NCBI GenBank assembly: GCA_958448375.1
Contig: CAUDDU010000048.1
Coordinates: 1 to 7,017, forward strand
Direction: 5' to 3'
Length of the DNA stretch: 7,017 nucleotides
DNA from: an uncultured Collinsella sp.
Lineage (GTDB): Bacteria > Actinomycetota > Coriobacteriia > Coriobacteriales > Coriobacteriaceae
This document shows positions 6,571-7,017 of this stretch, in pieces. A program made the translations under genes and the position numbers. A model generated the notes under the pieces. It had not been told where the DNA came from, did no database searches, and was given only the letters and a program-made list of their open reading frames with translations. Positions within the stretch are counted from its first letter, which is position 1; each line of letters opens with the position of its first letter.

Positions 6571-6793
6571 AAGTTCACTTCCCTAAATGACAAAAGAACA
6601 GGTAGCACGCAGTGTGCTGAAATTCATGGGTGGTTAACTCTACCATATGGGCCAGCAGCCTTAAACTGCAGCAGACGCTCGTCCAAATTGGCGTGACGCT
6701 TGCCTTGTTGTTCTTGACCTGGCCGCGCTATCGGACATGCTTCTGGTCTTGGATCACCATGGGACAGCTCATCCCGTTTTGTGCGTACAGAGT
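6571..6793. other. Leader and upstream region of the cyclase gene, no gene
   Basis: Besides the cyclase ribosome-binding site (6578-6584), I see no convincing coding region and no strong promoter in this stretch. AGCAC-N5-GTGCT at 6604-6618 is a small dyad in the leader. On the minus strand TTTAAG and TAGAGT, 17 nt apart around 6640-6665, form at best a weak promoter. Short open frames here lack ribosome-binding sites and family resemblance. Confidence 0.4.
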
Positions 6794-6932
6794 GGGATGC
6801 GGCTTCCCAAAGGTGCCGTTAGGGGAAACCACATCCCGGTTTATGCCCTTGAAATGGGATGCCGTTTCCCGGAGGGGGCCAGCGGGAAACGGCATCCCAT
6901 TCTGAGCCCGAAAAGTGGGATACGGTTTCCGG
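6794..6932. repeat. Tandem array of 61-62-nt units, each with an internal hairpin
   Basis: Units begin with GGGATGCGG (6794), GGGATGCCG (6856) and GGGATACGG (6917), giving spacings of 62 and 61 nt; the third copy is incomplete. Each full unit contains a left arm, a 13-14-nt loop, a right arm ending CATCCC, and a connector of about 15-18 nt resembling TTTATGCCCTTGAAAT. A lone right-arm remnant CATCCC with the same type of connector precedes the array (6770-6793). Unit lengths are not multiples of three, and the open frames through it have no ribosome-binding site, so it is not a protein repeat. Confidence 0.75.
6853..6901. repeat. Perfect 18-bp hairpin of the second tandem unit
   Basis: AATGGGATGCCGTTTCCC (6853-6870) is fully complementary to 6884-6901 around a 13-nt loop. 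The matching hairpin of the first unit pairs 6794-6808 with 6823-6837 at 13 of 15 positions. Its two mismatches are C/A on the plus strand and would be G-U pairs in a minus-strand transcript. No U tract follows, so a simple terminator is unlikely. Confidence 0.85.
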
Positions 6933-6940
6933 CTGGCATG

Positions 6941-6958
6941 AAAAAAGCCCCCACAGCT
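6941..6958 (-). terminator. 3' half of a possible minus-strand terminator
   Basis: Read on the minus strand this is AGCTGTGGGGGC followed by six Ts, the form of the descending arm and U tract of a GC-rich terminator. The complementary ascending arm (GCCCCCACAGCT) is not found in the 60 bases to the right, which instead match an insertion-sequence end. A weaker alternative stem, CAGTTC/GAGCTG at 6954-6969 on the minus strand, lies 7 nt before the T run. It would terminate a gene lying beyond the right edge. Confidence 0.35.
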
Positions 6959-6962
6959 CATA

Positions 6963-7017
6963 TGAACTGCACCCCAAAACTTGGACGGCTTAAATAAAAG
7001 CTACGCCGCAAGGGACT
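6963..7017. mobile_element. Probable terminus of an IS3-family (IS150-like) insertion sequence, partial
   Basis: From 6963 the sequence reads TGAACTGCACCCC, then AAAACTTGGACGG. It begins with the TG expected of IS3-family ends and closely resembles the terminal repeat of the IS150 group as I recall it (TGTACTGCACCC, then TTGGACG). The element would continue to the right, with orfA starting shortly beyond the edge; AAGGGA at 7010-7015 could be its ribosome-binding site. The other end and the transposase are out of view, so it may equally be a solo remnant, and orientation is not certain. Confidence 0.5.

Noticed and set aside
6770..6932. A CRISPR array
   Set aside because: The units are near-identical over much of their length, contain long palindromes, number fewer than three, and lack the constant-repeat and variable-spacer pattern; no cas gene is nearby.
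6728..6997. Small open frames on both strands through the tandem repeats
   Set aside because: Repeat units of 61-62 nt do not keep a reading frame, there is no ribosome-binding site, and one frame simply runs into the insertion-sequence end.

Overview
The window looks like part of a high-GC Gram-positive chromosome, most likely an intestinal Coriobacteriia member such as Collinsella. This is inference from GC-rich codon use, the gene families present and the style of the intergenic repeats; no rRNA or other marker gene is present to settle it.

Layout, left to right. (1) Positions 1-600, minus strand: the first 200 codons of a Tex-type RNA-binding transcription accessory protein, cut by the left edge. 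(2) A gap of about 400 bp at 601-1008 holding a 160-bp element with 33-nt inverted ends (683-842) and a strong hairpin terminator (901-938) for the next minus-strand operon. (3) A three-gene minus-strand operon, transcribed in the order SDR dehydrogenase (4323-3442), OFA-type major facilitator transporter (3375-2119), Gfo/Idh/MocA dehydrogenase (2049-1009). The intercistronic gaps are 66 and 69 nt and each contains an inverted repeat. (4) A 233-bp divergent promoter region (4324-4556) with a dyad fitting the LysR T-N11-A pattern. (5) A LysR-type regulator on the plus strand, starting at GTG 4557. (6) A convergent minus-strand membrane diguanylate cyclase (6570-5479, GTG start). (7) A gene-free right end (6571-7017) holding an array of 61-62-nt tandem repeats with internal hairpins, half of a possible terminator, and what looks like the first about 55 bp of an IS3-family (IS150-like) insertion sequence running off the edge.

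How the genes may work together. A LysR regulator divergent from a transporter and two NAD(P)-dependent dehydrogenases is the usual form of a small catabolic cassette: the regulator senses the substrate, the OFA permease brings in a small organic acid or similar solute, and the SDR and Gfo/Idh/MocA enzymes carry out successive redox steps, possibly oxidation then re-reduction through a keto intermediate. The substrate cannot be read from the sequence. The cyclase and Tex are housekeeping or signalling neighbours with no evident link. I see no defence system, CRISPR array, phage gene or obviously new protein family; the most unusual content is in the intergenic repeats.
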